Shown: positions 27,001-36,198 of the stretch, one piece after another
Layout: each line of letters begins with the position of its first letter
How positions within the stretch are numbered: position 1 is the stretch's first letter
NCBI GenBank assembly: GCA_017483605.1
Contig: JAFUWG010000029.1
Span: 1 to 64,000 of the forward strand
Direction of reading: 5' to 3'
DNA from: Bacteroidaceae bacterium
GTDB lineage: Bacteria > Bacteroidota > Bacteroidia > Bacteroidales > Bacteroidaceae
DNA length: 64,000 nucleotides
Notes under the pieces: generated by a model
Told to the model about the DNA's origin: nothing
Database searches by the model: none
What the model saw: the letters and a program-made list of their open reading frames with translations, nothing else
Position numbers and translations under genes: made by a program

Positions 27001-29319
27001 TCATTCTTCACTCTTCCCTTTCCTTCCCCTCTTTTCCGCCTTCGGAGCATTCACTATTTCCATACACTCCTCATACGTCAGTGTGGCAGGTTCTTTCACC
27101 GATTTTGGAATCTTATAGTTCGTGCCCTTGTACTTCATGTAGGGTCCGAACCTTCCGTTCAGAATCTCCAGTTCCGCATCCTCGGCAAATGTCTTGATGT
27201 GAGCCGATGCCTCGCTCTTCCTGCGTTCCTCAATCAGTCGGATGGCATCCTCCATCTCCAGCCTCATCGGGTCAACGTCCTTCGGAATAGACACATACTT
27301 CTTCTTGTGCAACACGTAAGGACCGAACCGACCCGTGCCAACCGTCACCGTTTCTCCTTCATACTCACCCAGCGTGCGAGGCAACTTGAACAGTTCCAGA
27401 GCCTCCTCCAGCGTGATGGTGGCAATGCTCTGCCCCTTCTTCAGTTGAGCGAACCGAGGCTTCTCGTCCTCACCCGCAATGCCAATTTGCACCATCGGGC
27501 CGAACCTGCCAATCTTTACGCTCACGGGCTTGCCCGTGCCAGGCTCCGAGCCCAACACACGCTCGCCCACCTTGTGCTCACCCTTCTCCTGCAACGTCGC
27601 ATCAATCATCGGCTCCAGTTTCCCGTAGAAGTCTTTCATCATCTCGTGCCAGTTCTCCTTCCCCTCAGCAATTTCGTCAAAGTCCTTCTCCACGTTCGCC
27701 GTGAAGTTATAATCCACAATGTCGGGGAACGACTGCATCAAGAAGTCATTCACCACCACGCCGATGTCCGTCGGAATCAGTTTGCCCTTCTCCTTCCCCA
27801 TCACCTCCTTCTTTGTGGTCTTCTTCACCTTTCCGTTCGACAGTTTCAGGATGTTGTACATCTTTTCCTCCCCCTTCTTGTCGCCCTTCTCCACATACTC
27901 ACGCTGCTGAATGGTCGAGATGGTCGGTGCATACGTAGAAGGACGGCCGATGCCCAGTTCCTCCATCTTCTTCACCAGACTTGCCTCCGTATATCGTAAC
28001 GGGTGCTGCGAAAACCGTTCCGTAGCCACCACTTCCTTCATGTCCAGTCGCTCACCCTTCTTCACGGCAGGCAGCAGCCCCTCCATTTCCTCCGTCTGCA
28101 CATCGTCGTCATACGACTCACGATACACCCTCAGGAATCCGTCGAACGTAATCACCTCGCCTGTTGCCACAAACGACGCGTCCACGCCCCTCGCCTCAAT
28201 CGTCACCGTTGTCTTTTCAGCCTCCGCATCAGCCATTTGACATGCCACCGTGCGTTTCCAAATCAAGTCATACAACCGCTTCTCCTGCGTGTTGCCGCCG
28301 ATTTCATGCTCCGATATGTACGTCGGGCGAATCGCCTCGTGAGCCTCCTGAGCACCCTTCGAACTTGTGTGGAACTGACGAGGCTTCGAATACCTCTCTC
28401 CGTGCATCTTCACGATTTCATCCTTCGTCGTGCCGATACACAGCGACGACAGGTTCACCGAGTCCGTTCGCATATAAGTGATGTGTCCCGACTCATACAG
28501 CCGCTGAGCCACCATCATCGTCTGGCTCACCGTGAAGCCCAACTTCCGTGCCGCCTCCTGCTGCAAGGTCGAAGTCGTGAACGGCGGGGCGGGACTCTTC
28601 TTCACAGGCTTCTTCTCTATGTCCGTGATGACGAATTCCTTGTCCTTGCACGAAAGCAGGAACGCCTCCGCCTCTGCCTCCGTCTTGAAGCCATGCCCCA
28701 GCGACGCCTTGATTTCCTGACCCTCCACCGTGAACACGGCACTCACTCGATAGGTCGATTCGCTCTTGAACTGCTCAATCTCCTTCTCACGCTCCACAAT
28801 CAGCCTCACCGCCACACTCTGCACCCTGCCAGCCGACAGGCTTGGCTTTAGTTTCTTCCACAGCACAGGCGACAACTTGAAGCCCACGATTCTGTCCAGC
28901 ACACGACGAGCCTGCTGAGCATTCACCAGACCCATGTCAATCGTGCGAGGATGCTCAATTGCATTCAGGATAGCCGACTTCGTAATCTCGTGAAACACAA
29001 TCCGTTTAGCCGCCTTCGGGTCGAGCCCCAGCACCTGACTCAGATGCCAACTGATAGCCTCCCCCTCGCGGTCTTCATCCGAAGCCAGCCAAACTGTTTC
29101 AGCCGCCTTCGCCTGCTTTTTCAGTTCCTTCACCACCGCCTCCTTGTCCGACGGAATCTCATACTCAGGAGCGAACGAATCCAGATTCACGCTCATCTCC
29201 TTCTTCTTCAGGTCTCTGATGTGTCCATACGAACTCATCACCTTATACTCCTTGCCCAAGAACTTTTCCAGTGTCTTCGCCTTGGCAGGAGACTCCACAA
29301 TCACCAAATTTTTCTGCAT
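27001..29319 (-). CDS. topA: DNA topoisomerase I
   Basis: A 772-residue type IA topoisomerase relaxing negative supercoils. The N-terminal TOPRIM domain starts MQKNLVIVESPAKAKTLEKF with acidic motif SDEDREGEAISWH; the catalytic Tyr is in ITYMRTDSVNLS (about residue 286). The C-terminal ~190 residues hold repeats with GRFGP (KIGRFGPMVQIG, GTGRFGPYVLHKKK, LNGRFGPYMKYKG), typical of Bacteroidetes TopA in place of zinc ribbons, and end in a basic tail. It heads the operon topA-aroK-speA-flippase-DPP7; a TACCTTTG box lies at 29360-29367. Confidence 0.97.
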   Translation of the reverse strand: MQKNLVIVESPAKAKTLEKFLGKEYKVMSSYGHIRDLKKKEMSVNLDSFAPEYEIPSDKEAVVKELKKQAKAAETVWLASDEDREGEAISWHLSQVLGLDPKAAKRIVFHEITKSAILNAIEHPRTIDMGLVNAQQARRVLDRIVGFKLSPVLWKKLKPSLSAGRVQSVAVRLIVEREKEIEQFKSESTYRVSAVFTVEGQEIKASLGHGFKTEAEAEAFLLSCKDKEFVITDIEKKPVKKSPAPPFTTSTLQQEAARKLGFTVSQTMMVAQRLYESGHITYMRTDSVNLSSLCIGTTKDEIVKMHGERYSKPRQFHTSSKGAQEAHEAIRPTYISEHEIGGNTQEKRLYDLIWKRTVACQMADAEAEKTTVTIEARGVDASFVATGEVITFDGFLRVYRESYDDDVQTEEMEGLLPAVKKGERLDMKEVVATERFSQHPLRYTEASLVKKMEELGIGRPSTYAPTISTIQQREYVEKGDKKGEEKMYNILKLSNGKVKKTTKKEVMGKEKGKLIPTDIGVVVNDFLMQSFPDIVDYNFTANVEKDFDEIAEGKENWHEMMKDFYGKLEPMIDATLQEKGEHKVGERVLGSEPGTGKPVSVKIGRFGPMVQIGIAGEDEKPRFAQLKKGQSIATITLEEALELFKLPRTLGEYEGETVTVGTGRFGPYVLHKKKYVSIPKDVDPMRLEMEDAIRLIEERRKSEASAHIKTFAEDAELEILNGRFGPYMKYKGTNYKIPKSVKEPATLTYEECMEIVNAPKAEKRGRKGKSEE

Positions 29320-29511
29320 ATATGATTCTTCGTTATGTCAAATGTTCAAAAATCGGGTGCAAAGGTACACAAAAATTTTTTCTTCCTATATAATAATGTG
29401 TAATTTTTTGAAAAAACTTTATTTTGTAACAGAATCGTAACAGGAAATATTTCAACGGGGAGAAGGAGAACCGTAACTTTGCAGCATAGAAAACCAAACA
29501 GAAAAGAAAAA

Positions 29512-31224
29512 ATGGATTCAACCTCTGAAATTTTGTGGCTGGCGTTTCGCCTCTTAGGCTCGCTGGCATTGCTGATTTTCGGCATGAAACAAATGAGTGA
29601 CACCTTGCAGAAAATGGCAGGTTCGGGACTTCGGCACGTGTTGGCACGTATGACGACCAACCGTTTTACAGGGATGCTGACGGGCATTTTGGTGACAGCC
29701 ACCGTTCAAAGTTCTACAGCCACCACGGTGATGACCGTCTCGTTTGTCAATGCAGGACTGCTCACGTTGGCACAAGCCATCTCTGTGATTATGGGAGCCA
29801 ACATCGGCACCACGCTCACAGCATGGATTATGTCGGCAGGATTCTCGTTCAACATTACTGACTTCGTTTGGCCGGCATTTCTTGTTGCCATGTTCCTCAT
29901 CTATCGGAAACGGCATGAAAATGTGGGCGATTTCCTTTTCGGTGTTGCCTTCATGTTTCTCGGTCTTGGCACATTGCGACAGACAGGAGTGGATATGAAC
30001 TTAGGCGAAAACCCTGCTGTGCTGAATTTCTTTTCCTCTTTTGACCCACAGAGTTTTACCACCACCCTGCTCTTCCTGCTTATCGGTGGTGTGCTGACCA
30101 TGTGCGTACAGTCATCGGCGGCAGTCATGGCGATTACCATGATACTTTGTTCGAGCGGTGCCCTGCCCATCTATCAAGGCATCGCCCTCGTGATGGGTGA
30201 GAACATTGGCACCACCGTTACCTCCAACCTCGCTGCCCTGACTGCTTCCACCCAAGCACGTCGTGCCGCCTTTGCTCACATGTTCTTCAATCTCTTCGGC
30301 GTATGTTGGATGTTGGTGGTGTTTCACCCCTTCGTCAATTTTGTCTGTGGCTTGGTGGGCTACGATGCCCAGATGACCAAAGAGGCTGTTGGGCAAGCGG
30401 CTTTTCTCGCCAATGCCGCCAAACTCAGTTTCGTCTTGGCAGCCTTCCACACCTGTTTCAATCTTGCCAACACCGCCATCCTCATCTGGTTCATTCCGCA
30501 GATAGAGAAGATTGTGTGCTGGGTGATTAAGGCTCAAGAAGCAGATAAAGAGACCTTCCGTCTCAAATACATCGACATGGGTCTGATGCAGACACCCGAA
30601 ATCGCGGTGCTGCAAGCCCAAAAGGAGGTCAAACTCTTTGCCGAGCGGGTGCATCAGATGTTCGACATGGTTCGTCAATTGCTGAATGAGAAGGAGAGTT
30701 CAAAATTCACCAAACTCTTCAGTCAGATAGAGACACAGGAAGACATCACCGACCAGATGGAAATAGAGATTGCCCGCTATCTGGAGCAGGTGAGCGAAGA
30801 GCATCTTTCTGACGAAACCAAGATGAAGATTCGTTTGATGATGCGTGAAATCAGCGAACTGGAAAGCATTGGTGATGCTTGCTACAACCTTGCTCGCACC
30901 ATGAATCGTCGTCAAGAGTCGGGAAAAGACTTCACCACAAAGCAGTATGTCAATCTGCAAGCCATCATGCACTTTGTGGAGGAGGCTCTGACGCAGATGA
31001 ATCGTGTGGTGGAAAATCGAGAGGAAAGCGATATTCGCGAGACCTATCGCATCGAAAACGAAATCAATGCCATGCGTCAAACGCTGAAAACCGAGAACAT
31101 CCAAGCCATCAATGACCATGAATACGACTACACCGTAGGCACCATGTACATTGACCTCGTCAACGAGTGTGAGAAACTGGGCGACTACGTGGTGAACGTG
31201 GTGCAGGCACGATTGGGCAAATAA
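29512..31224 (+). CDS. Na+/phosphate cotransporter family protein with PhoU-like tail
   Basis: A 570-residue inner-membrane protein of the NaPi-II/NptA family (start MDSTSEILWLAF; the longer frame runs into the promoter). Two inverted halves each carry the hallmark QSS motif: TVQSSTATTVMTVSF and CVQSSAAVMAITMIL. Residues from about 345 form a cytoplasmic helical PhoU-like domain (ELESIGDACYNLARTM; ECEKLGDYVVNV). It probably imports phosphate with sodium. The PhoB/PhoR-like pair 63 bp downstream on the same strand suggests regulation by phosphate. A TAACTTTG -7 box is at 29474-29481. Confidence 0.92.
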   Translation: MDSTSEILWLAFRLLGSLALLIFGMKQMSDTLQKMAGSGLRHVLARMTTNRFTGMLTGILVTATVQSSTATTVMTVSFVNAGLLTLAQAISVIMGANIGTTLTAWIMSAGFSFNITDFVWPAFLVAMFLIYRKRHENVGDFLFGVAFMFLGLGTLRQTGVDMNLGENPAVLNFFSSFDPQSFTTTLLFLLIGGVLTMCVQSSAAVMAITMILCSSGALPIYQGIALVMGENIGTTVTSNLAALTASTQARRAAFAHMFFNLFGVCWMLVVFHPFVNFVCGLVGYDAQMTKEAVGQAAFLANAAKLSFVLAAFHTCFNLANTAILIWFIPQIEKIVCWVIKAQEADKETFRLKYIDMGLMQTPEIAVLQAQKEVKLFAERVHQMFDMVRQLLNEKESSKFTKLFSQIETQEDITDQMEIEIARYLEQVSEEHLSDETKMKIRLMMREISELESIGDACYNLARTMNRRQESGKDFTTKQYVNLQAIMHFVEEALTQMNRVVENREESDIRETYRIENEINAMRQTLKTENIQAINDHEYDYTVGTMYIDLVNECEKLGDYVVNVVQARLGK

Positions 31225-31236
31225 AGCCCACGCAAA

Positions 31237-31268
31237 TTTGTGTGAAACATCTTAAAATTGTAATTTTG
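31237..31268 (+). promoter_or_regulatory. Promoter of the two-component pair
   Basis: TTTG at 31237-31240, a 20-bp spacer and TAATTTTG at 31261-31268, an exact consensus 20 bp before the response-regulator ATG. Confidence 0.82.
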
Positions 31269-31287
31269 CACCGATATCTTAAAAAAC

Positions 31288-31986
31288 ATGAACGTCATGC
31301 CCCAACACCGCATACTCATAGTCGATGACGAGCAGGACCTTTGCGAGATTCTGCGATTCAACCTGATGGCAGCAGGCTATGAGGTTGAGGAGGCGTATTC
31401 GGCAGAAGAGGCTTTGCAGAAAGGTGTGGAGAGGTTCGACCTGTTGCTGCTGGATGTGATGATGCCGGGTATGTCGGGGTTTGAGTTGGCGGTACAGTTG
31501 AAGGCATCAGATGCCACAGCCAAGGTGCCCATCATCTTTTTGACGGCCAAGGACACGGAGGACGACACCTTGACAGGCTTCGGCGTGGGTGCCGACGATT
31601 ATGTGTCAAAACCCTTTTCCGTCAAGGAGGTGCTGGCAAGGGTGAAAGCCGTGCTCAGCAGAACTGCTCCAACCGTGGAGAGGCAACCGACAACCGCCAG
31701 CCATCAGGGGCTCGTGATGAATCTTGAACACAAGACCGTGACGGTGGACGGAGAAGCCGTTTCCTTCACCAAGACCGAATTTGACCTCCTCTGGTTGCTG
31801 CTCACCCATCAGGGCAAGGTGTTCTCAAGGCAGGAACTATTGGAAAGCGTGTGGCCATGCGATGTGATTGTGACAGACAGGACGGTGGATGTGAATGTGA
31901 CCCGCATACGGAAGAAAATCGGGCCTTACGCTCCCTGCATCGTTGCCCACGTTGGCTATGGGTATCGTTTTCGAGTGAACAATTAA
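31288..31986 (+). CDS. OmpR/PhoB-family response regulator
   Basis: A 232-residue DNA-binding response regulator. Receiver domain: acidic pocket VDDEQD near residue 11, phospho-acceptor Asp in LLLLDVMMPGMSG (about residue 56), the Thr in FLTAK and the Lys in SKPFS. The C-terminal winged helix (residues about 135-230) has TKTEFDLLWLL and the recognition region SVWPCDVIVTDRTVDVNVTR. The histidine kinase starts 18 bp later. Position next to the Na/Pi cotransporter suggests a PhoB-like role; this is inference from context. Confidence 0.94.
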   Translation: MNVMPQHRILIVDDEQDLCEILRFNLMAAGYEVEEAYSAEEALQKGVERFDLLLLDVMMPGMSGFELAVQLKASDATAKVPIIFLTAKDTEDDTLTGFGVGADDYVSKPFSVKEVLARVKAVLSRTAPTVERQPTTASHQGLVMNLEHKTVTVDGEAVSFTKTEFDLLWLLLTHQGKVFSRQELLESVWPCDVIVTDRTVDVNVTRIRKKIGPYAPCIVAHVGYGYRFRVNN

Positions 31987-32003
31987 AAACTGACAATCAT
32001 AAG

Positions 32004-32927
32004 ATGACAATCGGGAAAAAAATGTTCGTCACGGTGATGGCGATTTTTCTGGTGTATGCCGTGGTCTTTCTCGTGTTTGAAGACTACGACCGCCACGTGC
32101 TCGACCCGCTCAACGAGGCGAGCGACTGGTACTTGCTGCTTTTCTCCCTGCTCGTCATGCTGATTGTCGGGTATGTGTTGCATCGCTATTCTCGCCGATT
32201 GGACGACACCATCAGCCGGCAGCAGTCGGAAGAGCAGAACAAGATGCGTCGGCAGTTGACACAGAACATCTCTCACGAACTGAAAACCCCCGTCGCCAGC
32301 ATTCTCGGCTACACAGACACCATCCTTGACACCCCCAACTTGCCACCAGACACCCAACGGCAGTTCATCGAGCGAACCAACGCACAGGCACGACGTTTGA
32401 CCGCCCTTCTGCAAGACCTCTCCACGCTGAACAGGATGGATTATGCCCCCGAAATGTTGTCGAAGGAGAGAGTGGATGTGTCCGCCTTGGTGGCTGACAT
32501 CGTACAAGAGACCTCCCTGGCATTTCAGCGAAAAAGCATGACCCTGAAGAACGAATTGCCTGAAGGCATCCATGTGCAAGGCAACTGGTCGTTGCTCTAC
32601 AGCGTCTTCCGCAACCTCTTCGACAACGCCCTTCACCATGCAGGCGAAGGCACCACGGTGGAACTCTCGGCCGAGCAACAGAAAGACACATGGGAATTTA
32701 CCTTTAGCGACAACGGTCAGGGGGTTGCCCCCGAGCACCTGCCACGCCTTTTCGAACGCTTCTACCGCATTGACAAAGGTCGTAGTCGCTCGATGGGTGG
32801 CACAGGGCTGGGACTTTCCATCGTTAAGAATGCCGTCCTCTGGCATGGCGGCACCATCCGTGTCCAGCAAAACCCGGGTGGTGGTTTGCGGTTTGCCTTT
32901 ACCCTCCCCTTTCATTCCGTCGAATAG
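32004..32927 (+). CDS. PhoR-like sensor histidine kinase
   Basis: A 307-residue kinase with two membrane helices (FVTVMAIFLVYAVVFLVF and WYLLLFSLLVMLIVGYVL) and only a short (~25-residue) periplasmic loop, no HAMP or PAS domain, then HisKA with the phospho-His in NISHELKTPVASILG (about residue 91) and HATPase motifs NLFDNALHHA, FSDNGQGV and GGTGLGLSIVKNAV. With such a small sensor loop it probably senses through a partner, possibly the PhoU-like tail of the neighbouring transporter. The TAG stop at 32925 is the first codon of element copy B. Confidence 0.93.
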   Translation: MTIGKKMFVTVMAIFLVYAVVFLVFEDYDRHVLDPLNEASDWYLLLFSLLVMLIVGYVLHRYSRRLDDTISRQQSEEQNKMRRQLTQNISHELKTPVASILGYTDTILDTPNLPPDTQRQFIERTNAQARRLTALLQDLSTLNRMDYAPEMLSKERVDVSALVADIVQETSLAFQRKSMTLKNELPEGIHVQGNWSLLYSVFRNLFDNALHHAGEGTTVELSAEQQKDTWEFTFSDNGQGVAPEHLPRLFERFYRIDKGRSRSMGGTGLGLSIVKNAVLWHGGTIRVQQNPGGGLRFAFTLPFHSVE

Positions 32928-33063
32928 GACAAAATGACACACTCGATGCCTCTAAAGTGGTGTGAGTCACACCGCCTGGGCGGTCTGAGTCACACCACCT
33001 CGGCGGTCTGAGTCAGACCACTTTCGACGTGTACAGCACGCCGTTTTAGCCACGACAAAATTG
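32925..33063 (+). repeat. Dispersed 3'-end palindromic element, copy B
   Basis: A 139-bp element starting TAGGACAAAATGACAC, whose TAG is the stop codon of the histidine kinase. The 69-bp core at 32955-33023 has three 23-bp modules centred on TGAGTCA, each nearly palindromic (for example GGTCTGAGTCAGACC). It ends with GACAAAATTG. Copy C is the same length and differs at a few positions. Confidence 0.9.
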
Positions 33064-33141
33064 ACATGACGACAAAAAAGGAGATGTCTTCAAACATCTC
33101 CTTAAAAACACTTGATGAAAGTTTCGGATTTCCTTCGTTTT

Positions 33142-34032
33142 CTATTTCCCCTGCTTTTTCTTGGCGTTCCACATGCACCAAATGCCCAGCAGGACGAAGG
33201 GGACGGAGAGGAGTTGTCCCATGTCGAGGGGCATGGATTGCTCGAAATCAACTTGCTCTTTCTTCAAGAACTCGACGAAGAAGCGGAAGGTGAAGATGGT
33301 GGCAAGGCAGAAGCCGAAATAGAAGCCAGTGCCGACGGCGATGGGCGACTGGGGTGCCATTGCCTGTGTCTTGTGCCAATGGCGGTAGATGATGACCCCG
33401 CAGACGAAGATGACGAGGTAGGCAAGGGCTTCGTAGAGTTGGGCGGGATGGCGCGGCACGGCGATGCCATCGATGAGCGACTCGTGGCTGTGGAAGATGA
33501 ATGCCCAGGGGACATCGGTGGTCTTGCCGACTATCTCGGAGTTCATCAGATTGCCCAAGCGAATGAGGCACGCCATGGAGGGGACAGAGATGGCAACATT
33601 GTCCATCACGACCCACGGCTTGACCTTGGTCTTGCGACAGTAGAGCACCATGCCAATCATGAGGCCGATGGTGCCGCCGTGGGATGCCAAGCCTTCGTAG
33701 CCGGTCAGCCGCCAACTGCCGTCGGGCATGAGACGGGCGGGAAGGAGCATCTCGATGAAACCTGTCACGCTGGTGAGGTAGTATTGGGGTTCGTAGAACA
33801 GGCAATGCCCCAGGCGTGCCCCGATGAGCACACCAAGGAAGCAATAGAAGAAGAGGGGGTCGAACTTCTCGTCCTCAATCTTCTGCTGCTTGTAGAGCCG
33901 TTGCACGATGAGGTAGGTGACGATGAACCCGAGGCACCACAGGAGGCTGTACCACCTGATGCTGAGGAAACCAATGGAGAATGCCTCGACGGAGGGTTGC
34001 CAGTCGATGAAAAGAGGTGCCATGGTCGTCAT
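33142..34032 (-). CDS. lgt: Prolipoprotein diacylglyceryl transferase
   Basis: A 296-residue inner-membrane enzyme that adds diacylglycerol to the lipobox Cys of prolipoproteins, the first step of lipoprotein maturation. About seven hydrophobic helices; motifs IRWYSLLWCLGF, GARLGHCLFYEP, HGGTIGL and the Lgt signature region RLGNLMNSEIVGKTTDVPWA with RHPAQLYEAL. The start overlaps the ychF stop (ATGA), so the two are coupled. It serves the several lipoproteins in the window. Confidence 0.96.
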   Translation of the reverse strand: MTTMAPLFIDWQPSVEAFSIGFLSIRWYSLLWCLGFIVTYLIVQRLYKQQKIEDEKFDPLFFYCFLGVLIGARLGHCLFYEPQYYLTSVTGFIEMLLPARLMPDGSWRLTGYEGLASHGGTIGLMIGMVLYCRKTKVKPWVVMDNVAISVPSMACLIRLGNLMNSEIVGKTTDVPWAFIFHSHESLIDGIAVPRHPAQLYEALAYLVIFVCGVIIYRHWHKTQAMAPQSPIAVGTGFYFGFCLATIFTFRFFVEFLKKEQVDFEQSMPLDMGQLLSVPFVLLGIWCMWNAKKKQGK

Positions 34033-35132
34033 ACGTTGAATCGGAAGTGCATGATGTCGCCATCCTGCACGACATAGTCTTTACCTTCCACACCCAGTTT
34101 GCCAGCCTCTCGCACGGCTGCTTCGCTGCCATACTTGATGTAGTCTTCATACTTGATGACTTCGGCACGGATGAAGCCTTTCTCGAAGTCGGTGTGGATG
34201 ACTCCGGCACACTGGGGGGCTTTCCATCCGCGGCGGAACGTCCATGCCTTCACTTCCATTTCGCCTGCGGTGATGAAGGTCTGCAGGTTGAGGAGGGCAT
34301 AGATGGCTTTGATGAGGCGGTTGCAGCCGCTCTCTTCCAAGCCCATGTCTTCGAGAAACATCTGCTTCTCTTCGTAACTCTCCAGTTCGGCGATGTCTGC
34401 CTCGGTTTGGGCACTGATGACGATGAGTTGGGCATTTTCGCCTTGGATGGCTTCACGCACCCTGTCCACGTAGGCATTGCCCGATTTGGCACTGGCATCG
34501 TCCACGTTGCAGACGTAGAGTACGGGCTTGGTGGTGAGCAAGAACATGTTCTTGGCTGCCAACGCCTCTTCGTCGTTCTCTGGCTGTACGGTGCGGGCAG
34601 AAAGACCCTGCTCCAACGCCTCTTTGTAGCGAAGCAGCAATCCGTACTCCACCTTGGCATCTTTGTCGTGACCCACATTGGCGAGTTTCTCCGTCTTCTT
34701 CAGACGAGCCTCGACGGTTTCCAAGTCCTTCAACTGCAACTCTGTGTCGATGATTTCCTTGTCACGCACGGGGTCAACGCTGCCATCGACGTGGACGATG
34801 TTGCCATTGTCGAAGCATCGGAGCACATGGATGATGGCGTCGCACTCGCGGATGTTGCCCAAGAACTGGTTGCCCAAGCCTTCGCCCTTGCTGGCTCCCT
34901 TGACGAGACCTGCAATGTCCACAATGTCGCACACGGCGGGCACGATGCGTCCCGGGTGTACCAACTCTGCCAACTTGGTGAGTCGCTCGTCTGGCACGCT
35001 CACCTGCCCCAGTTGGGCGTCAATCGTACAGAAAGGAAAATTTGCTGCCTGTGCCTTGGCACTGGACAGACAATTGAAAAGTGTTGATTTGCCTACGTTC
35101 GGCAGACCAACAATACCTGCTTTCAAAGCCAT
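34029..35132 (-). CDS. ychF: Redox-regulated ATPase YchF
   Basis: A 367-residue Obg-like P-loop protein (OLA1/YchF), which prefers ATP over GTP and associates with ribosomes. Motifs: Walker A GLPNVGKSTLFN, DIAGLVKGASKGEGLGN (switch region), and the C-terminal TGS domain with FFTA-equivalent AWTFRRGWKAPQCAGVIHTD and RAEVIKYEDYIKYGSE. Normal length. A TACCTTTG box lies at 35174-35181 on this strand, back to back with the promoter region of the next gene. Confidence 0.97.
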   Translation of the reverse strand: MALKAGIVGLPNVGKSTLFNCLSSAKAQAANFPFCTIDAQLGQVSVPDERLTKLAELVHPGRIVPAVCDIVDIAGLVKGASKGEGLGNQFLGNIRECDAIIHVLRCFDNGNIVHVDGSVDPVRDKEIIDTELQLKDLETVEARLKKTEKLANVGHDKDAKVEYGLLLRYKEALEQGLSARTVQPENDEEALAAKNMFLLTTKPVLYVCNVDDASAKSGNAYVDRVREAIQGENAQLIVISAQTEADIAELESYEEKQMFLEDMGLEESGCNRLIKAIYALLNLQTFITAGEMEVKAWTFRRGWKAPQCAGVIHTDFEKGFIRAEVIKYEDYIKYGSEAAVREAGKLGVEGKDYVVQDGDIMHFRFNV

Positions 35133-35229
35133 ATTTCGTTATTTTTTCTAAAATCAATGGATGAAATCCGCTGCAAAGGTACGAAATAAAATGATATTTT
35201 GTAACTTTGCACACGCTAAATCGAAAGAA

Positions 35230-36198
35230 ATGAAGAAATTGCCATATTTGTTGGTGCTTCCGATGCTGATGATTGGGTGTGTCGGGAGCAAGCCTGTAGA
35301 GACTGTGTATGTGTCGCCAGCACCTGCTTTTGACGAAGATTCTGCCTACGTGTATGTGGCGGAGCAATGCCAGTTTGGGCCTCGTGTGATGAACTCTGCT
35401 GCCCATGACTCGTGTGGTGAGTACATCGCCCGGCAGTTCAAGCGTTTCGGTGCCACGGTCTATGACCAGTATGCCGATGCCACGCTGTATGACGGCACCC
35501 CTGTGAGGATGAGGAACATCATCGCATCGTACAATCCTGATGCCTCGGCACGCATCTTGATTTCGGGACATTGGGACAGCCGTCCGTGGGCTGATAACGA
35601 CCCTGACGAGGAGAAGCACCACACGCCCATTGATGGGGCAAACGACGGTGGCAGTTCGGTGGGCATCCTGTTGGAAATTGCCCGTCAACTGCAACTGCAG
35701 GCAGATTCTGGTAAGGTGAAGGTGGGTGTTGACCTCATCTGTTGGGATGCGGAGGACAGCGGTGAGTCGGGAGGACTGAAGGAGAGCAGTTGGTGTCTGG
35801 GCAGCCAATACTGGTCGGGGGTTCGCCACATCGACGGCTATACGGCTCGCTATGGCATCAACCTCGACATGGTGGGTGGCAACAACACGGTGTTCTATCG
35901 TGAGCAGATTTCGATGGCATACGCCCCTTCCATCGTGGATAAGGTGTGGGCGGCAGCACATCGCATCGGCTACGGAAAGTATTTCAGTTATGACGACAAG
36001 GGAGGTGGCATCACGGACGACCACGTGCAGGTGAACCGCGGCGGCATTCCTTGCATCGACGTGATAGGTACTGACACGCAGGACGGGGGCTTCCCCGCCA
36101 CTTGGCACACGGTGAATGACAACATCAAAAATATCAACCGAGAAACACTCAAGGCAGTCGGTCAGACCATGCTTGAGGTAATATGGACAGAACAATGA
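35230..36198 (+). CDS. M28-type glutaminyl-peptide cyclotransferase-like lipoprotein
   Basis: A 322-residue lipoprotein (start MKKLPYLLVLPMLMIGC, lipobox LMIGC; an upstream in-frame ATG lies in the promoter). The fold is a zinc M28/glutaminyl cyclase type: ISGHWDSRPWADNDP, DGANDGGSSVGILLE, LICWDAEDSGESGG, LDMVGG and DDHVQVNRGGIPCIDVIG supply metal ligands and acidic residues. In Bacteroidetes such proteins cyclise N-terminal glutamine of exported proteins exposed after signal peptidase cleavage; aminopeptidase activity is the alternative. A TAACTTTG box lies at 35202-35209. The stop overlaps sufE by ATGA. Confidence 0.88.
   Translation: MKKLPYLLVLPMLMIGCVGSKPVETVYVSPAPAFDEDSAYVYVAEQCQFGPRVMNSAAHDSCGEYIARQFKRFGATVYDQYADATLYDGTPVRMRNIIASYNPDASARILISGHWDSRPWADNDPDEEKHHTPIDGANDGGSSVGILLEIARQLQLQADSGKVKVGVDLICWDAEDSGESGGLKESSWCLGSQYWSGVRHIDGYTARYGINLDMVGGNNTVFYREQISMAYAPSIVDKVWAAAHRIGYGKYFSYDDKGGGITDDHVQVNRGGIPCIDVIGTDTQDGGFPATWHTVNDNIKNINRETLKAVGQTMLEVIWTEQ

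Noticed and set aside
31983-32942. 319-codon open frame on the minus strand
   Set aside because: Mirror of the histidine kinase gene, which has intact HisKA and HATPase motifs.
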